49,564 bases of DNA from an uncultured bacterium (GCA_902797965.1 CADBUY010000014.1:1-49564); one strand, 5' to 3'; shown: positions 1 through 7,717, counted from the stretch's first letter. Made by a program: numbers and translations. Notes: generated from the letters alone by a model not told the origin.

Positions 1-3
1 AAA

Positions 4-235
4 ATAATTATAGTCATTGTGAGGCTCGTTAGCGACCTGCGAGCAGAGAATGAAAGCGTAAGCGATATTCGTTTAATGCGAGCAGGTCAAGACAGAGCCG
101 TAACAATCCAGCTTATTATTTTTATCGTGTAACACACCCAACAATAAATTAACACCCACCCGTATTTGTAACTCACTATCGTTCGTACAATTACTCCCTC
201 CCTAATTAGGGAGGGGTGGGGTGGGTTTTATTTTT
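4..235 (+). repeat. Composite intergenic repeat, copy R1
   Basis: This gene-free stretch is a composite repeat. It starts with a GTCATTGTGAGGCTCG...GAGCCGTAACAATCCAGC hairpin arm pair (about 14-111). Inside it lies a palindromic module whose outer stem is GACCTGC (34-40) and GCAGGTC (82-88). A linker follows (to about 150), then a G/C-tract element from CACCCACCCG to GGTGGGGTGGG containing the palindrome CCCTCCCtaattaGGGAGGG. A close copy lacking the inner module lies inverted at 5305-5450, and a third copy, in the same orientation as that one, at 26149-26366. No coding sequence is apparent here. Confidence 0.85.
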
Positions 236-257
236 GCTTTAGACAAGGTTATATTTT

Positions 258-318
258 CCCCCCCTCCCTGACAACAATCGTGGAGTTCTACTAAAGGCTA
301 AATTATATTTACCCCTTT
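258..318 (-). repeat. G-tract/TAAAT dispersed element, copy 1
   Basis: Read on the minus strand this is GGGGTAAAT, about 20 variable bases, then a conserved ACTCCACGATTGTTGTC block and a second G-rich tract (seven G at 258-264). The same layout occurs at 5196-5252 and 39007-39075. It sits directly downstream of folE2, so it could lie in the 3' end of that transcript. I see no gene in it. Confidence 0.65.
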
Positions 319-322
319 AACC

Positions 323-1114
323 CTATCCCTCTAGCTGGTATGCCCAGGCAGAGTGGTTATGAATACTCTCTATCGACTCACACTCAACTTCAAATGAATC
401 AATTTTCTCATTGTTTCTTAATTTAAGAACAACATCTCTTAAAACATCTTCAACAAACTTGGGATTATCATAAGCGTGTTCCGTAACATATTTTTCATCT
501 TCACGCTTTAACAACGGATAAAGCGGAGATGAGGCACAGTTTTCGACATCTTCAATCAAATCTTCAAGCCAAATATGCTCGTCTTCAGGATATGTAACAT
601 TAACTGAAACCAAAGCTCTCTGGTTATGTGCGCCGTATTCTGAAATCTCCTTTGAGCAAGGACACAAAGTCGTTACCGGAACATCCACGCCAAGATAAAA
701 TCTGTATTCTTCATCTTCTTCGCCGTAATTATCAAGCACACCCTCAAACGAACAATCATAACACATTGGCGCAGATATTTTAGTTACAGGAGAAGCTTTA
801 TCTATAAAATACTTAAACTCAAATCTTAAATATCCGCTCTTTGCATTAAGTCTTTGAACAACAGCCTCAAGACATCCTTTAATATCAACTCCCAAAAGAT
901 GTTTATCACTCCACTCATTCAGAACTTCAACAAAACGCGACATGTGAGTGCCTTTATAGTGCGCAGGCAAAGATACTCCAACGGTTGCAGAAGAATATAT
1001 AGTTATGTCCTCCGCATCCTTTCTTTGAATAGTTAAAGGTAATTCCAAACCTTTAATACCAACCTTTTGAATATCAACACCTCTTGTATCTCTGAGGTTT
1101 TGAACATCTTTCAT
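323..1114 (-). CDS. folE2: GTP cyclohydrolase FolE2 (type IB)
   Basis: This 263-residue protein is recognisable as GTP cyclohydrolase IB, which converts GTP to dihydroneopterin triphosphate, the first step of folate synthesis (and of queuosine in some bacteria). The N-terminus (KDVQNLRDTRGVDIQKVGIKG) and the central TTLCPCSKEISEYGAHNQRA block are typical of FolE2; the block holds the conserved Cys and the following Glu used for metal and substrate binding. Length matches the family (about 260). Its start lies 2 bases after the stop of the small gene at 1117-1440, so the two are probably one transcript. FolE2 often replaces zinc-dependent FolE, but whether folE exists elsewhere is not visible. 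Family assignment is secure. Confidence 0.93.
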   Translation of the reverse strand: MKDVQNLRDTRGVDIQKVGIKGLELPLTIQRKDAEDITIYSSATVGVSLPAHYKGTHMSRFVEVLNEWSDKHLLGVDIKGCLEAVVQRLNAKSGYLRFEFKYFIDKASPVTKISAPMCYDCSFEGVLDNYGEEDEEYRFYLGVDVPVTTLCPCSKEISEYGAHNQRALVSVNVTYPEDEHIWLEDLIEDVENCASSPLYPLLKREDEKYVTEHAYDNPKFVEDVLRDVVLKLRNNEKIDSFEVECESIESIHNHSAWAYQLEG

Positions 1115-1116
1115 TA

Positions 1117-1440
1117 TTATATTTCTACTCCATCAAAAGATTTTTGCTCTAAAGCCAGAAGAAGTTTTAATGCTGCAACCCTTTGAATATTAGCAGGTGC
1201 GTTTCTTAAAAGTTCAACCCCTTTAAGCATCATTGGGTCATTATCATACCAACGGTTACCCTTACCTTGATATGTATTAATAATCTCATAAACGTGTTCA
1301 ATTACTTCACCTGCAACCTGTTCCTGAAGTTTTAACATAAATTCAGCTGCTTCACTCTGAGTGTTTTCAGGTGATAATCTTAATAATTCCAATGCTTCCT
1401 TTAAAATCGGGTCTGAATCATACCAGCGGTTATTAATCAT
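1117..1440 (-). CDS. Small protein of two NRWYDxDP repeats, co-transcribed with folE2
   Basis: This 107-residue protein is not one I recognise. It is an internal duplication: residues 4-38 (NRWYDSDPILKEALELLR...) and 62-96 (NRWYDNDPMMLKGVELLR...) align almost without gaps, joined by a helical linker. Each unit looks like two amphipathic helices after an aromatic W-Y turn. No signal peptide or membrane segment is seen. A GAGAGGAAG Shine-Dalgarno precedes ATG 1440, and a promoter TTTACC-17-TACAAT lies just upstream on the minus strand. The stop is 2 bases from the folE2 start, so a link to folate metabolism is possible but unproven. It may be a scaffold or binding protein. Confidence 0.8.
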   Translation of the reverse strand: MINNRWYDSDPILKEALELLRLSPENTQSEAAEFMLKLQEQVAGEVIEHVYEIINTYQGKGNRWYDNDPMMLKGVELLRNAPANIQRVAALKLLLALEQKSFDGVEI

Positions 1441-1462
1441 AATATCTTCCTCTCATTCTTAT

Positions 1463-1496
1463 TCTATTGTATAATAAAAGGGGTAAGGGGTAAATA
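1463..1496 (-). promoter_or_regulatory. Promoter of the small gene-folE2 operon
   Basis: On the minus strand TTTACC is followed by 17 bases and TACAAT, then a Shine-Dalgarno and ATG 1440. The -35 hexamer is part of an ATTTACCCC motif, the reverse complement of the GGGGTAAAT word scattered through the window. The same arrangement (TTTACC-17-TACAAT) precedes the tRNA-Gly gene. Confidence 0.5.
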
Positions 1497-1541
1497 CCTT
1501 TAATTAAATCAATACGCTTAGTGTATTTTGGAGGGTTTTAT

Positions 1542-1979
1542 ATGAAAATATTACTTATAAACGGTGCAAACCTTAATTTGGTGGGAACTCGCGAACCTGA
1601 AAAATATGGGAATATATCTTTGGCTGACATTGAAAATTCCGTAATATTAAGAGGTAAAGAACTTGGTGCGGAAGTTGATGTTTGGCAGTCAAACCATGAA
1701 GGTGAGATTGTTGACAAACTTCAGTCATCAAAAGGTGTTTATGATGGTATTTTGATTAACGCAGGCGGATATACACATACAAGTGTGGTAATTCGTGATG
1801 CAATAGCAGCAATTAATATTCCGACAGTGGAAATTCACATGACAAATATTCACGCTCGTGAAGAATTTCGTCACACATCATTAATTTCAGGAGTTAGTAT
1901 CGGACAAGTTGTCGGCTTTAAAGAAAAAAGCTATACTCTTGCGCTTGAAGGATTGATATCTTATCTCAAAAAAGCATAA
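1542..1979 (+). CDS. aroQ: 3-dehydroquinate dehydratase, type II
   Basis: This 145-residue enzyme catalyses the reversible dehydration of 3-dehydroquinate to 3-dehydroshikimate in the shikimate pathway. The N-terminus KILLINGANLNLVGTREPEKYG carries the type II signature with the catalytic Tyr of the flexible lid. QSNHEGEIVDKLQ, NAGGYTHTSVVIRDA and EIHMTNIHAREEFRHTS hold the substrate-binding Asn, His and Arg residues. I prefer ATG 1542 over the in-frame GTG at 1521 because GGAGGG (1530-1535) sits 6 bases ahead of it and homologues start with MKILLINGPN-like sequence. The family normally forms dodecamers in the cytosol. The gene is monocistronic, with a clear terminator directly after it. Confidence 0.95.
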   Translation: MKILLINGANLNLVGTREPEKYGNISLADIENSVILRGKELGAEVDVWQSNHEGEIVDKLQSSKGVYDGILINAGGYTHTSVVIRDAIAAINIPTVEIHMTNIHAREEFRHTSLISGVSIGQVVGFKEKSYTLALEGLISYLKKA

Positions 1980-1982
1980 AAA

Positions 1983-2010
1983 AACTTCCCTTTCGGGAAG
2001 TTCTTTTTTC
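1983..2010 (+). terminator. Rho-independent terminator of aroQ
   Basis: An 8-bp stem AACTTCCC/GGGAAGTT with a TTTC loop is followed by a T-rich tract (TCTTTTTT). It begins three bases after the aroQ stop. Confidence 0.9.
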
Positions 2011-2132
2011 TTCAATTCTCTTCTTTCTCTAACTTTGTTAATGTCTGGTTTGCTCTCTTATATATTAATAAAGTATTATAAGAAAAACCGATTTCAGAAA
2101 AGATAATTTTTGTTACAAAAGTTCACACAAAA

Positions 2133-2166
2133 AAACAGAGATAAAATTTTATCTCTGTTTTTTTAT
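2133..2166. terminator. Bidirectional terminator between aroQ and secY
   Basis: A long perfect palindrome (AAACAGAGATAAAA and its complement, 2133-2160) has A/T runs on both sides, so it can terminate both the minus-strand secY operon and any read-through from aroQ. Confidence 0.85.
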
Positions 2167-2184
2167 TTACCTATATTTTTGCCC

Positions 2185-3516
2185 CTACTCTTTTAAGAAC
2201 GTTTCATAGTTTCTTGCAAGAAGATGGGTTCTAACCTGATTGATTAAGTCTAGCGCAACACCAACCATGATGATTAGTGATGTAGCACCAATACCTTGGA
2301 ATGTTGTTATGTGCGTAGCATAACTTGCAAACGCAGGAACTAATGCTATAAAACCTAATGCTATTGCACCGATAAATGTTGTTTTTGATAATATATTATT
2401 CAACGCATCTGCAGTTGGTTTTCCAGGCTTTACGCCAGGAATTGATGAACCGTACTTTTTAAGATTATCTGCAATTTCTCTAGGCTGCATATTAGGCATA
2501 ATAGAAGCATAGAAGAATGTCAAAAATACTATCATTACAAAATATATGCCATAATAAACTAAACCACTCGGGTTAAATAGTTTATTTAAGAATAAGAATA
2601 CAGTTTCAGCAGTTCCGGTTAAATGTGCTTGACCAACAAGGCTTAATACAGTTGATGGGAACAAAAGTATAGCAATTGCAAAGATAATCGGCATAACTCC
2701 GCCCGGATTGAGTTTGAACGGAATATATGTGTTAACTCCGCCATAAACCTTGTTACCAACCTGTCTTTTTGGATTAACAATAATAACTTTTCTTACGGCT
2801 TCCTGCATAATTACAATGAAAATCATTGTAACAAAGAATATAAGCATTAAAAGAATGAAACCAAACATTAATGCAGATTCTTGCTGTACCATAAGGAATG
2901 TTCTTGACATATATAACGGAATACCTGAAATAATACCAACAAAGATTATTAGAGAACCGCCATTCCCGATACCTTTTTCTGTAATTAATTCTGACATCCA
3001 CATTACAAGAACAGAACCTGCTGTTAGCGATACTATTGACGAAATGTAAAACATTACATGGTTTACACCGGGCATTATAGAATTTGGAAGGTGAACCAGA
3101 TAGCTCATAAATATTAAAGCCTGAAATACAGCAAGAACAACCGTAAACAATCTTGTATACTGCGAAAGTTTACGTCTGCCGGCTTCACCCTCTTCTTTTT
3201 GTAATTTTTCAAGTGACGGAATAATTACCGCCATTAATTGTATAATAATTGACGATGTGATATATGGTCCGATACCTAAAGCAAAAATTGAAACCTTACC
3301 AAGCGCACCACCTGTAAATAAGTCCAGAAATCCTAAAAGGTTATTCTGTGCTGCAAGATTTGCAAATGCAGTGTTATTGATACCATACACAGGTAAATGA
3401 ATACCAAAGCGGAATAAAATAAGCATACCAAAAGTAAATATTAATTTTTCTTTTAGTCCTGAAGCATTCCACATTGACATCAAATCTGCCGTAGTCGGCA
3501 TTCTCATTCCTGTCAT
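2185..3516 (-). CDS. secY: Preprotein translocase subunit SecY
   Basis: This 443-residue membrane protein is the channel subunit of the SecYEG translocon. Ten hydrophobic segments are readable, starting with LIFTFGMLILFRFGIHLPVYG. The plug region (LLGFLDLFTGGALGKVSIFALGIGPYITSSIIIQLM) and the cytosolic loop with KRQVGNKVYGG are typical. It is the last gene of the rpsE-rpmD-rplO-secY cluster. The usual next gene in many bacteria (adk) is absent; the operon ends at the palindromic terminator. ATG 3516 is used here, but ATG codons three and five residues later are equally possible because GAGAGG is 12 bases from the first and an AGGA is near the third. The rplO-secY gap contains a dispersed repeat. 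Confidence 0.96.
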   Translation of the reverse strand: MTGMRMPTTADLMSMWNASGLKEKLIFTFGMLILFRFGIHLPVYGINNTAFANLAAQNNLLGFLDLFTGGALGKVSIFALGIGPYITSSIIIQLMAVIIPSLEKLQKEEGEAGRRKLSQYTRLFTVVLAVFQALIFMSYLVHLPNSIMPGVNHVMFYISSIVSLTAGSVLVMWMSELITEKGIGNGGSLIIFVGIISGIPLYMSRTFLMVQQESALMFGFILLMLIFFVTMIFIVIMQEAVRKVIIVNPKRQVGNKVYGGVNTYIPFKLNPGGVMPIIFAIAILLFPSTVLSLVGQAHLTGTAETVFLFLNKLFNPSGLVYYGIYFVMIVFLTFFYASIMPNMQPREIADNLKKYGSSIPGVKPGKPTADALNNILSKTTFIGAIALGFIALVPAFASYATHITTFQGIGATSLIIMVGVALDLINQVRTHLLARNYETFLKE

Positions 3517-3552
3517 AATTTATAAAATCCTCTCGTGGGAAACTATCTTATA

Positions 3553-3637
3553 TACCCCTCACCCGAATTTCTGACTTTCGAGGGACAAAAGTCCCTCTCA
3601 AGTTGAAATTCTGCCCTCTCCCTCAGGGGGCGAGGGT
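3553..3637 (-). repeat. CCCTCGCCCC...GGGTGAGGGG repeat inside the secY operon
   Basis: In the direction of transcription this reads CCCTCGCCCC, a G/C hairpin, AGAATTTC, a second hairpin GAGGGAC/GTCCCTC, then AGAAATTCGGGTGAGGGGTA. The copy at 34546-34620 has the same order and lies in the same sense between recO and gatD. It is an intercistronic element in the rplO-secY mRNA. Confidence 0.75.
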
Positions 3638-3647
3638 TTAATTAGAA

Positions 3648-4100
3648 TTATACTAATTCAATCTTTCCGCCTGCAGCTTCAATTTTTTCTTTAGCTGACG
3701 GAGTTACATAGTTAGCCTTTATTGTTAACGCTTTTTTGATTTCTCCGTTTCCAAGAATTCTCAAACCTTCGCTTGACGGATGAACTTTCTTAGCTTCTTT
3801 TAATGTTGCAAGAGAGATTTCCTTTAAACCAAGAGCTTCAAGTCTGCCAACATTGATTGCCGCATAGTTAATCTTGTTGATAATTTGGAAGCCTTTTAAT
3901 TTAGGAAGTCTTCTATATGCAGGCATCTGACCACCTTCAAAACCTCTTTTTGAAGTTCTGCCTGATCTTTGTCCTTCACCGTTGTTACCACGGCTTGAAG
4001 TTTTACCGCATCCTGATGAACGGCCGCGACCTACTCTAACGGTTTTCTTTGTTGCACCTTCAGCAGGTCTTAAATCTTCTAAACTAATTTTATCTGCCAT
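3648..4100 (-). CDS. rplO: 50S ribosomal protein L15
   Basis: This 150-residue protein is L15 of the large subunit, an assembly protein that binds 23S rRNA. The glycine- and arginine-rich N-terminal tail (GRGRSSGCGKTSSRGNNGEGQRSG) and FEGGQMPAYRRLPKLKGF are diagnostic. It follows rpmD by 23 bases, as in the usual spc operon order. Length is normal. Confidence 0.96.
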   Translation of the reverse strand: MADKISLEDLRPAEGATKKTVRVGRGRSSGCGKTSSRGNNGEGQRSGRTSKRGFEGGQMPAYRRLPKLKGFQIINKINYAAINVGRLEALGLKEISLATLKEAKKVHPSSEGLRILGNGEIKKALTIKANYVTPSAKEKIEAAGGKIELV

Positions 4101-4123
4101 TTTTATTTTCCTTTTCTGTTAAA

Positions 4124-4315
4124 CTATTTTGTAACTTCTAACAAGTGTGAAATCTTGTTAACCATACCCATAATTACAGGGCTTTCTTCGTGTTCTACGA
4201 TTTGGTCTTTTTTAGTAAAACCTAAAGCTTTTGCAACTTTGCGTTGAGCTTCAGAACATCCGATTAAACTTTTAACGAGTTTAATTTGTATTTTCTTATT
4301 TGCTGTTTTTGCCAT
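4124..4315 (-). CDS. rpmD: 50S ribosomal protein L30
   Basis: This 63-residue protein matches L30: IQIKLVKSLIGCSEAQRKVAKALGFTKKDQIVEHEESPVIMGMVNKISHLLEV. It lies between rpsE and rplO as usual. L30 is, to my knowledge, missing from photosynthetic cyanobacteria and plastids, so its presence would distinguish a non-photosynthetic relative; that is general knowledge and not something this sequence shows. Confidence 0.94.
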   Translation of the reverse strand: MAKTANKKIQIKLVKSLIGCSEAQRKVAKALGFTKKDQIVEHEESPVIMGMVNKISHLLEVTK

Positions 4316-4361
4316 TTTTATATTCCTTTTATCATTATTTATTCTATCTTTAAATAGCCTA

Positions 4362-5018
4362 TTAGTTTAATAATTCAGCCATTGATAAACCACGTTTTTT
4401 AGCAACATCTGAGAACATTCTTAATGATTTAAGAGCATCTATTGTAGCGTATGCTGCGTTAAGAGGTGATTTAGAACCTTGAGATTTTGTTAAAATGTTT
4501 TCAATACCTGCAAGTTCCAATACAGGACGAACTGCGCCGCCTGCGATAATACCGGTACCTTGGCTGGCAGGTCTTAACATTACTTTACCTGCACCTGAAC
4601 GACCTACGATTGGGTGAGGAATAGTTGTTTTGAATATAGGAACTGTGATTAAGTTCTTTCTGCCGTCTGCAATTGCTTTTTGGATAGCAATAATAACTTC
4701 TGCAGCCTTAGCACAGCCCACACCTACTTGACCTTTTTGGTTACCTACGATAACAACTGCTCTGAAGCTCAATTTTTTACCACCTTTAACAACCTTAGTT
4801 ACACGACTGATTTGAACTACTTGTTCTTTCCATTCTGACTCAGGTTTTGCTTCTGAGGTTTCTACATTTTTCTTTCTGTTTCTCTGTTTTTTAGATGGAA
4901 GTTTTGTAACAACTTCTTCTGTTACATCTTCTTCTTTTTCTGTTGCTGTTTCTTCTGATGCAGTTTCTTCAACTACAGTTTCTTCTGCAACAACTTCTTC
5001 TTTGATTTCGTCTGACAT
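4362..5018 (-). CDS. rpsE: 30S ribosomal protein S5 with acidic N-terminal extension
   Basis: This 218-residue protein is S5, a small-subunit protein involved in decoding fidelity. The core from about residue 65 ([25 protein letters not shown], then [10 protein letters not shown] and [20 protein letters not shown]) is standard. Ahead of it are about 60 extra residues: an acidic Glu/Val/Thr-rich run (residues 1-40), then a basic patch (SKKQRNRKK). I chose ATG 5018 because AGAAAGG precedes it and an in-frame start at 5102 would add a basic leader without support. Typical S5 is about 165-170 residues. rpsE heads this cluster; the gene normally before it (rplR) is absent and a repeat-filled gap lies there instead. 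Confidence 0.94.
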   Translation of the reverse strand: MSDEIKEEVVAEETVVEETASEETATEKEEDVTEEVVTKLPSKKQRNRKKNVETSEAKPESEWKEQVVQISRVTKVVKGGKKLSFRAVVIVGNQKGQVGVGCAKAAEVIIAIQKAIADGRKNLITVPIFKTTIPHPIVGRSGAGKVMLRPASQGTGIIAGGAVRPVLELAGIENILTKSQGSKSPLNAAYATIDALKSLRMFSDVAKKRGLSMAELLN

Positions 5019-5108
5019 GTTATACCTTTCTAATTTTCTAACAGTTGTAACACTATTTTTTCGGCTTTTTATTTTTAACAACAACTGAATACAAACTTTC
5101 AATACAAA

Positions 5109-5128
5109 AGTGCCGACTCTTCGGTACT
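5109..5128 (-). promoter_or_regulatory. Hairpin in the rpsE operon leader
   Basis: An 8-bp stem (AGTGCCGA pairing with TCGGTACT, one G-T pair) with a CTCT loop lies about 95 bases ahead of the rpsE start. In the minus-strand mRNA it is followed by TTTTGT. It falls between the predicted transcription start (about 5160) and ATG 5018, so it would be part of the leader. It may be an attenuator or a ribosomal-protein control site; that is inference. Confidence 0.45.
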
Positions 5129-5166
5129 TAAATAATATTCAATTGTGGGTTTTTTCTGACATGGAA

Positions 5167-5195
5167 ATAATATTACAAACAAATTCTAAATTCAA
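5167..5195 (-). promoter_or_regulatory. Promoter of the rpsE-rpmD-rplO-secY operon
   Basis: On the minus strand TTGAAT, a 17-base spacer and TATTAT form a good sigma-70-type promoter with a start near 5160. The -35 box directly abuts the ten-base G tract at 5196-5205. This indicates the truncated cluster has its own promoter. Confidence 0.6.
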
Positions 5196-5252
5196 GGGGG
5201 GGGGGTAAATATATCCTTGCTTAAAGTGAAATTCCACGATTGTAGCAAGTAG
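5196..5252 (+). repeat. G-tract/TAAAT dispersed element, copy 2
   Basis: Ten consecutive G (5196-5205) and TAAAT are followed by a variable stretch and AATTCCACGATTGTAGCAAG, matching the copies at 258-318 and 39007-39075. It forms the upstream boundary of the rpsE promoter. Confidence 0.7.
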
Positions 5253-5304
5253 GGTGTGTCGTTTTGACGCACCTTTTTCATTTTATTTTGCAAAAACTCG
5301 CTAA

Positions 5305-5450
5305 GCAAGGGTGGGAGTAGTTGTGCGAACGATAGTGAGTTACAACTACGTGTGGGTGTTAATTTATTGTTGGGTGTGTTACACGATAAAAATAATAGGC
5401 TGGATTGCTACGGCTCAAACGAGCCTCACAATGACGATAATTATTTTTCA
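5305..5450 (-). repeat. Composite intergenic repeat, copy R2 (short form)
   Basis: Read on the minus strand this repeats R1: a GTCATTGTGAGG hairpin, the same linker through AACACACCCAACAATAAATT, and the CACCCAC...GGGTGGG part. The hairpin is the short form in which GGCTC and GAGCC are separated only by GTTT; the roughly 70-base inner module of R1 is absent. With R1 it forms an inverted pair around 236-5304. The rest of 5451-5760 holds a GGGAGAGGGTTTGGGAGAGGG tract, a TATCGATTCACTATTCACG repeat (also near 12133-12187 and 26077-26105) and no gene. Confidence 0.85.
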
Positions 5451-5760
5451 CTCCCTAGGGAGAGGGTTTGGGAGAGGGTTAGATAAAAAGTCGGGTTTAC
5501 CAAACAATTTCTTCGTGAGTCATGATTTGCAAATATAAATATCGATTCACTATTCACGACTCACGATAATAATAAAAATAGAAAATAAAATTAGCAAAAA
5601 AACCTCTCTTTAGAAAATTAAATCAGGTTCTCTAAAGAGAGGAATATTGAGCAATGAGGATTCTATATAATACTAAACTCTTTCCCCTAAACAATCATTA
5701 GACTTTATGCTAATATAGGCTTAAGATAAACAGACAAATTAAAAGAGGAGTTTTATTTTT

Positions 5761-6345
5761 ATGCAAATAGTACTTGCTTCATCAAACAAACACAAAGTTC
5801 AAGAGATAAATGATATAGTAAAATCTAAAGGTATGGATATAGAATTTATACTTCCTCCTGATGGATTTGATCCGATTGAGAACGGAGAAACTTTTGAAGA
5901 AAATTCCTTAATAAAAGCAAAGGCTGCTTGGGATATTTCGAAAAATTGGGTTTTGGCAGACGATTCAGGACTTTGTATTGACGCACTTAACGGAAAGCCG
6001 GGGATTTATTCCGCAAGATACGCAGAAACTCCTGCTTTAAGAATTGAAAGAGTTTTAAAAGAATTAAACGGAGCAGAAAACAGAAAAGCACATTTTTCCT
6101 GTGCAATGACTCTTCTAAACCCTAATGGAGAGATTGCTTATAAAGTTCAGGGAATATGCAGCGGCTCAATCATCAAAGAAACAAGAGGAACTAACGGATT
6201 TGGCTATGACCCGATATTTCTGGTTGACGGCGACACGAGAACCATGGCAGAGCTATCTGAAGCAGAAAAGAATAAAATCTCTCACCGTTCTGTTGCTCTA
6301 AATCAAGTCTTGGCATTCTTAAAAGAATTGCAATTATCTCATTAG
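5761..6345 (+). CDS. rdgB: dITP/XTP pyrophosphatase (RdgB/HAM1 family)
   Basis: This 194-residue enzyme hydrolyses non-canonical purine nucleoside triphosphates such as dITP and XTP to the monophosphates, keeping them out of DNA. The N-terminal ASSNKHKVQEI motif binds the nucleotide phosphates, ENSLIKAKAAW and ADDSGLCIDALNGKPGIYSARYA hold the metal and base contacts, and GFGYDPIF and KNKISHRSVAL close the active site. Length is normal. A strong AGAGGAG Shine-Dalgarno lies ahead of ATG 5761. Its stop overlaps by four bases the stop of the convergent gene at 6342. Confidence 0.94.
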   Translation: MQIVLASSNKHKVQEINDIVKSKGMDIEFILPPDGFDPIENGETFEENSLIKAKAAWDISKNWVLADDSGLCIDALNGKPGIYSARYAETPALRIERVLKELNGAENRKAHFSCAMTLLNPNGEIAYKVQGICSGSIIKETRGTNGFGYDPIFLVDGDTRTMAELSEAEKNKISHRSVALNQVLAFLKELQLSH

Positions 6346-6776
6346 TTACCAAGTTCGCTTGGTTGGAACTTAGTAAACGCATCTATAAATCCGTTTATCG
6401 GGTACATATTTTGTGTCTGACTCTGCATCTCTTGCGGATTCATTCTTTGGCGTTCCATTGCCTCAATTCTGGCATTATAATCGCTGTTTTTCTGGTATTG
6501 TTTAACTTTTAGATCCTGATAACATTTAAATTGAGCATCATTTTCCTTTACTGCTCTACAGCTTTCAATACCTTTATCAAATTCAACTTTTCTTTTATAC
6601 CAATAAGCCGTTACGTCATTAAATTTTGCAAACCCTTTCGGTTCTTTTACATCAACGTAAGCTACAGGAGCAAAATTTTTCCACTGCGGTTCTTCTATAC
6701 CATTAAGCGTAACGTCTTCATCTGCAATTGCTATAAACGGAACAAACATCAAAGAGAGTATCAATAATTTCTTCAT
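6342..6776 (-). CDS. Secreted protein of unknown function
   Basis: This 144-residue protein begins with a clear signal peptide (MKKLLILSLMFVPFIAIADED, cleavage probably after AIA). The mature part is short and charged, with WKNFAPVAYVDVKEPKGFAKFNDVTAYWYKRKVEFDKGIESC, two Cys that could pair (ESCRAV and FKCYQD), and a Met/Gln-rich C-terminal region. I chose ATG 6776 because AAGGAATTTGG precedes it and the signal peptide then starts at residue 1. It is the last of a minus-strand cluster (8871 to 6342) of envelope-related genes. I do not recognise the family. Confidence 0.8.
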   Translation of the reverse strand: MKKLLILSLMFVPFIAIADEDVTLNGIEEPQWKNFAPVAYVDVKEPKGFAKFNDVTAYWYKRKVEFDKGIESCRAVKENDAQFKCYQDLKVKQYQKNSDYNARIEAMERQRMNPQEMQSQTQNMYPINGFIDAFTKFQPSELGN

Positions 6777-6801
6777 ATCCAAATTCCTTTTTATTATTAT
6801 T

Positions 6802-7710
6802 TTATCTGTTTTCATCATCTATAGATTTTTGATTAATAATTTCTGTAACTTCAACTTGTTTAAAGCCGACAGGAGCTTTTTTTGCCTCTTTGTTTATAAT
6901 CTCTGCAAGAACACTTCTGTCTACTACCACATTTTCAATTACGTCCTCAACAGTTGAACAGTCAACAAGTTTTTTTTCGTTTTTAAGCTCTTTTTTAATA
7001 GCTTTTGCATCTTTTTTTGCAATACGTTTCGCTGCCTGCCTGTCAAAACGTGCATTTCTTTTGTCTATTTTCTTAACAAGTTTATCTACTTTTTTTGTTT
7101 TAACTTCTTTTATCTGCACCTGATCGCCATCACCAAGTTCAATAGGTTTACCTTTTTGCGGGAACCAGAATATTGAATTGTCATAGGCATTTCTGACACC
7201 TGCTTTAAACCAATGCGGATGTTTTTTTCTTTGAATAGCTCCTTTTATAAAAAAGTATCCTATATCAGCACCCGGAGCAAAGAAAGACGCACCCTGCATT
7301 ATAACTAATTCTGTTCCGACTATCCAAGCCTCTTTTTTATCCAACGGCTCATATTTTTTTACTGTCAAATACAAATCTTTATCAGAAACATCCACAGGAA
7401 TATCCGTAGTTTCAGGCGTAAAACTTACAAGTTTACAAAGAATTAATCCGCTTTTATGCCAGCGAAGCTCCCTCTGTGCCCTTATAACTTTTAGCGTTAT
7501 TAAAGAGTTTTCAGGTATTGTAACCACATCAGGAACAATATTTGATGTTGTAGTTTTGAAACTGATGTATTCAGGAAGTTCCGTGTTTTTAACAGAAAAT
7601 TCTGTATCCACATCAGCCAGCATTTTAACTTTGCTTTTTGCATCTGCACCTGAAATCGGCAGACAAAATGCCAACAAAATTATAAAACTCTTTATCAATA
7701 TTTTTTTCAT
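6802..7710 (-). CDS. Secreted protein with basic coiled C-terminal region
   Basis: This 302-residue protein has a signal peptide (MKKILIKSFIILLAFCLPISGADA). The mature N-terminal 150 residues look like a beta-rich domain (PENSLITLKVIRAQRELRWHKSGLILCKLVSFTP) with similar ordering to the protein at 25471-26031: a stiff I-x-L-x-G/K-V pair, an F-x-P turn, a hydrophobic Gly/Ala stretch and a closing GD...I segment. The C-terminal third is very Lys-rich and probably helical (KKVDKLVKKIDKRNARFDRQAAKRIAKKD). Function unknown. It lies between a small membrane protein and another secreted protein, suggesting an envelope operon. Confidence 0.8.
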   Translation of the reverse strand: MKKILIKSFIILLAFCLPISGADAKSKVKMLADVDTEFSVKNTELPEYISFKTTTSNIVPDVVTIPENSLITLKVIRAQRELRWHKSGLILCKLVSFTPETTDIPVDVSDKDLYLTVKKYEPLDKKEAWIVGTELVIMQGASFFAPGADIGYFFIKGAIQRKKHPHWFKAGVRNAYDNSIFWFPQKGKPIELGDGDQVQIKEVKTKKVDKLVKKIDKRNARFDRQAAKRIAKKDAKAIKKELKNEKKLVDCSTVEDVIENVVVDRSVLAEIINKEAKKAPVGFKQVEVTEIINQKSIDDENR

Positions 7711-7717
7711 TTTCTGC

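Noticed and set aside
5311..5538. A 75-residue frame in the R2 region
   Set aside because: Encoded by repeat DNA and without similarity to any known protein pattern.
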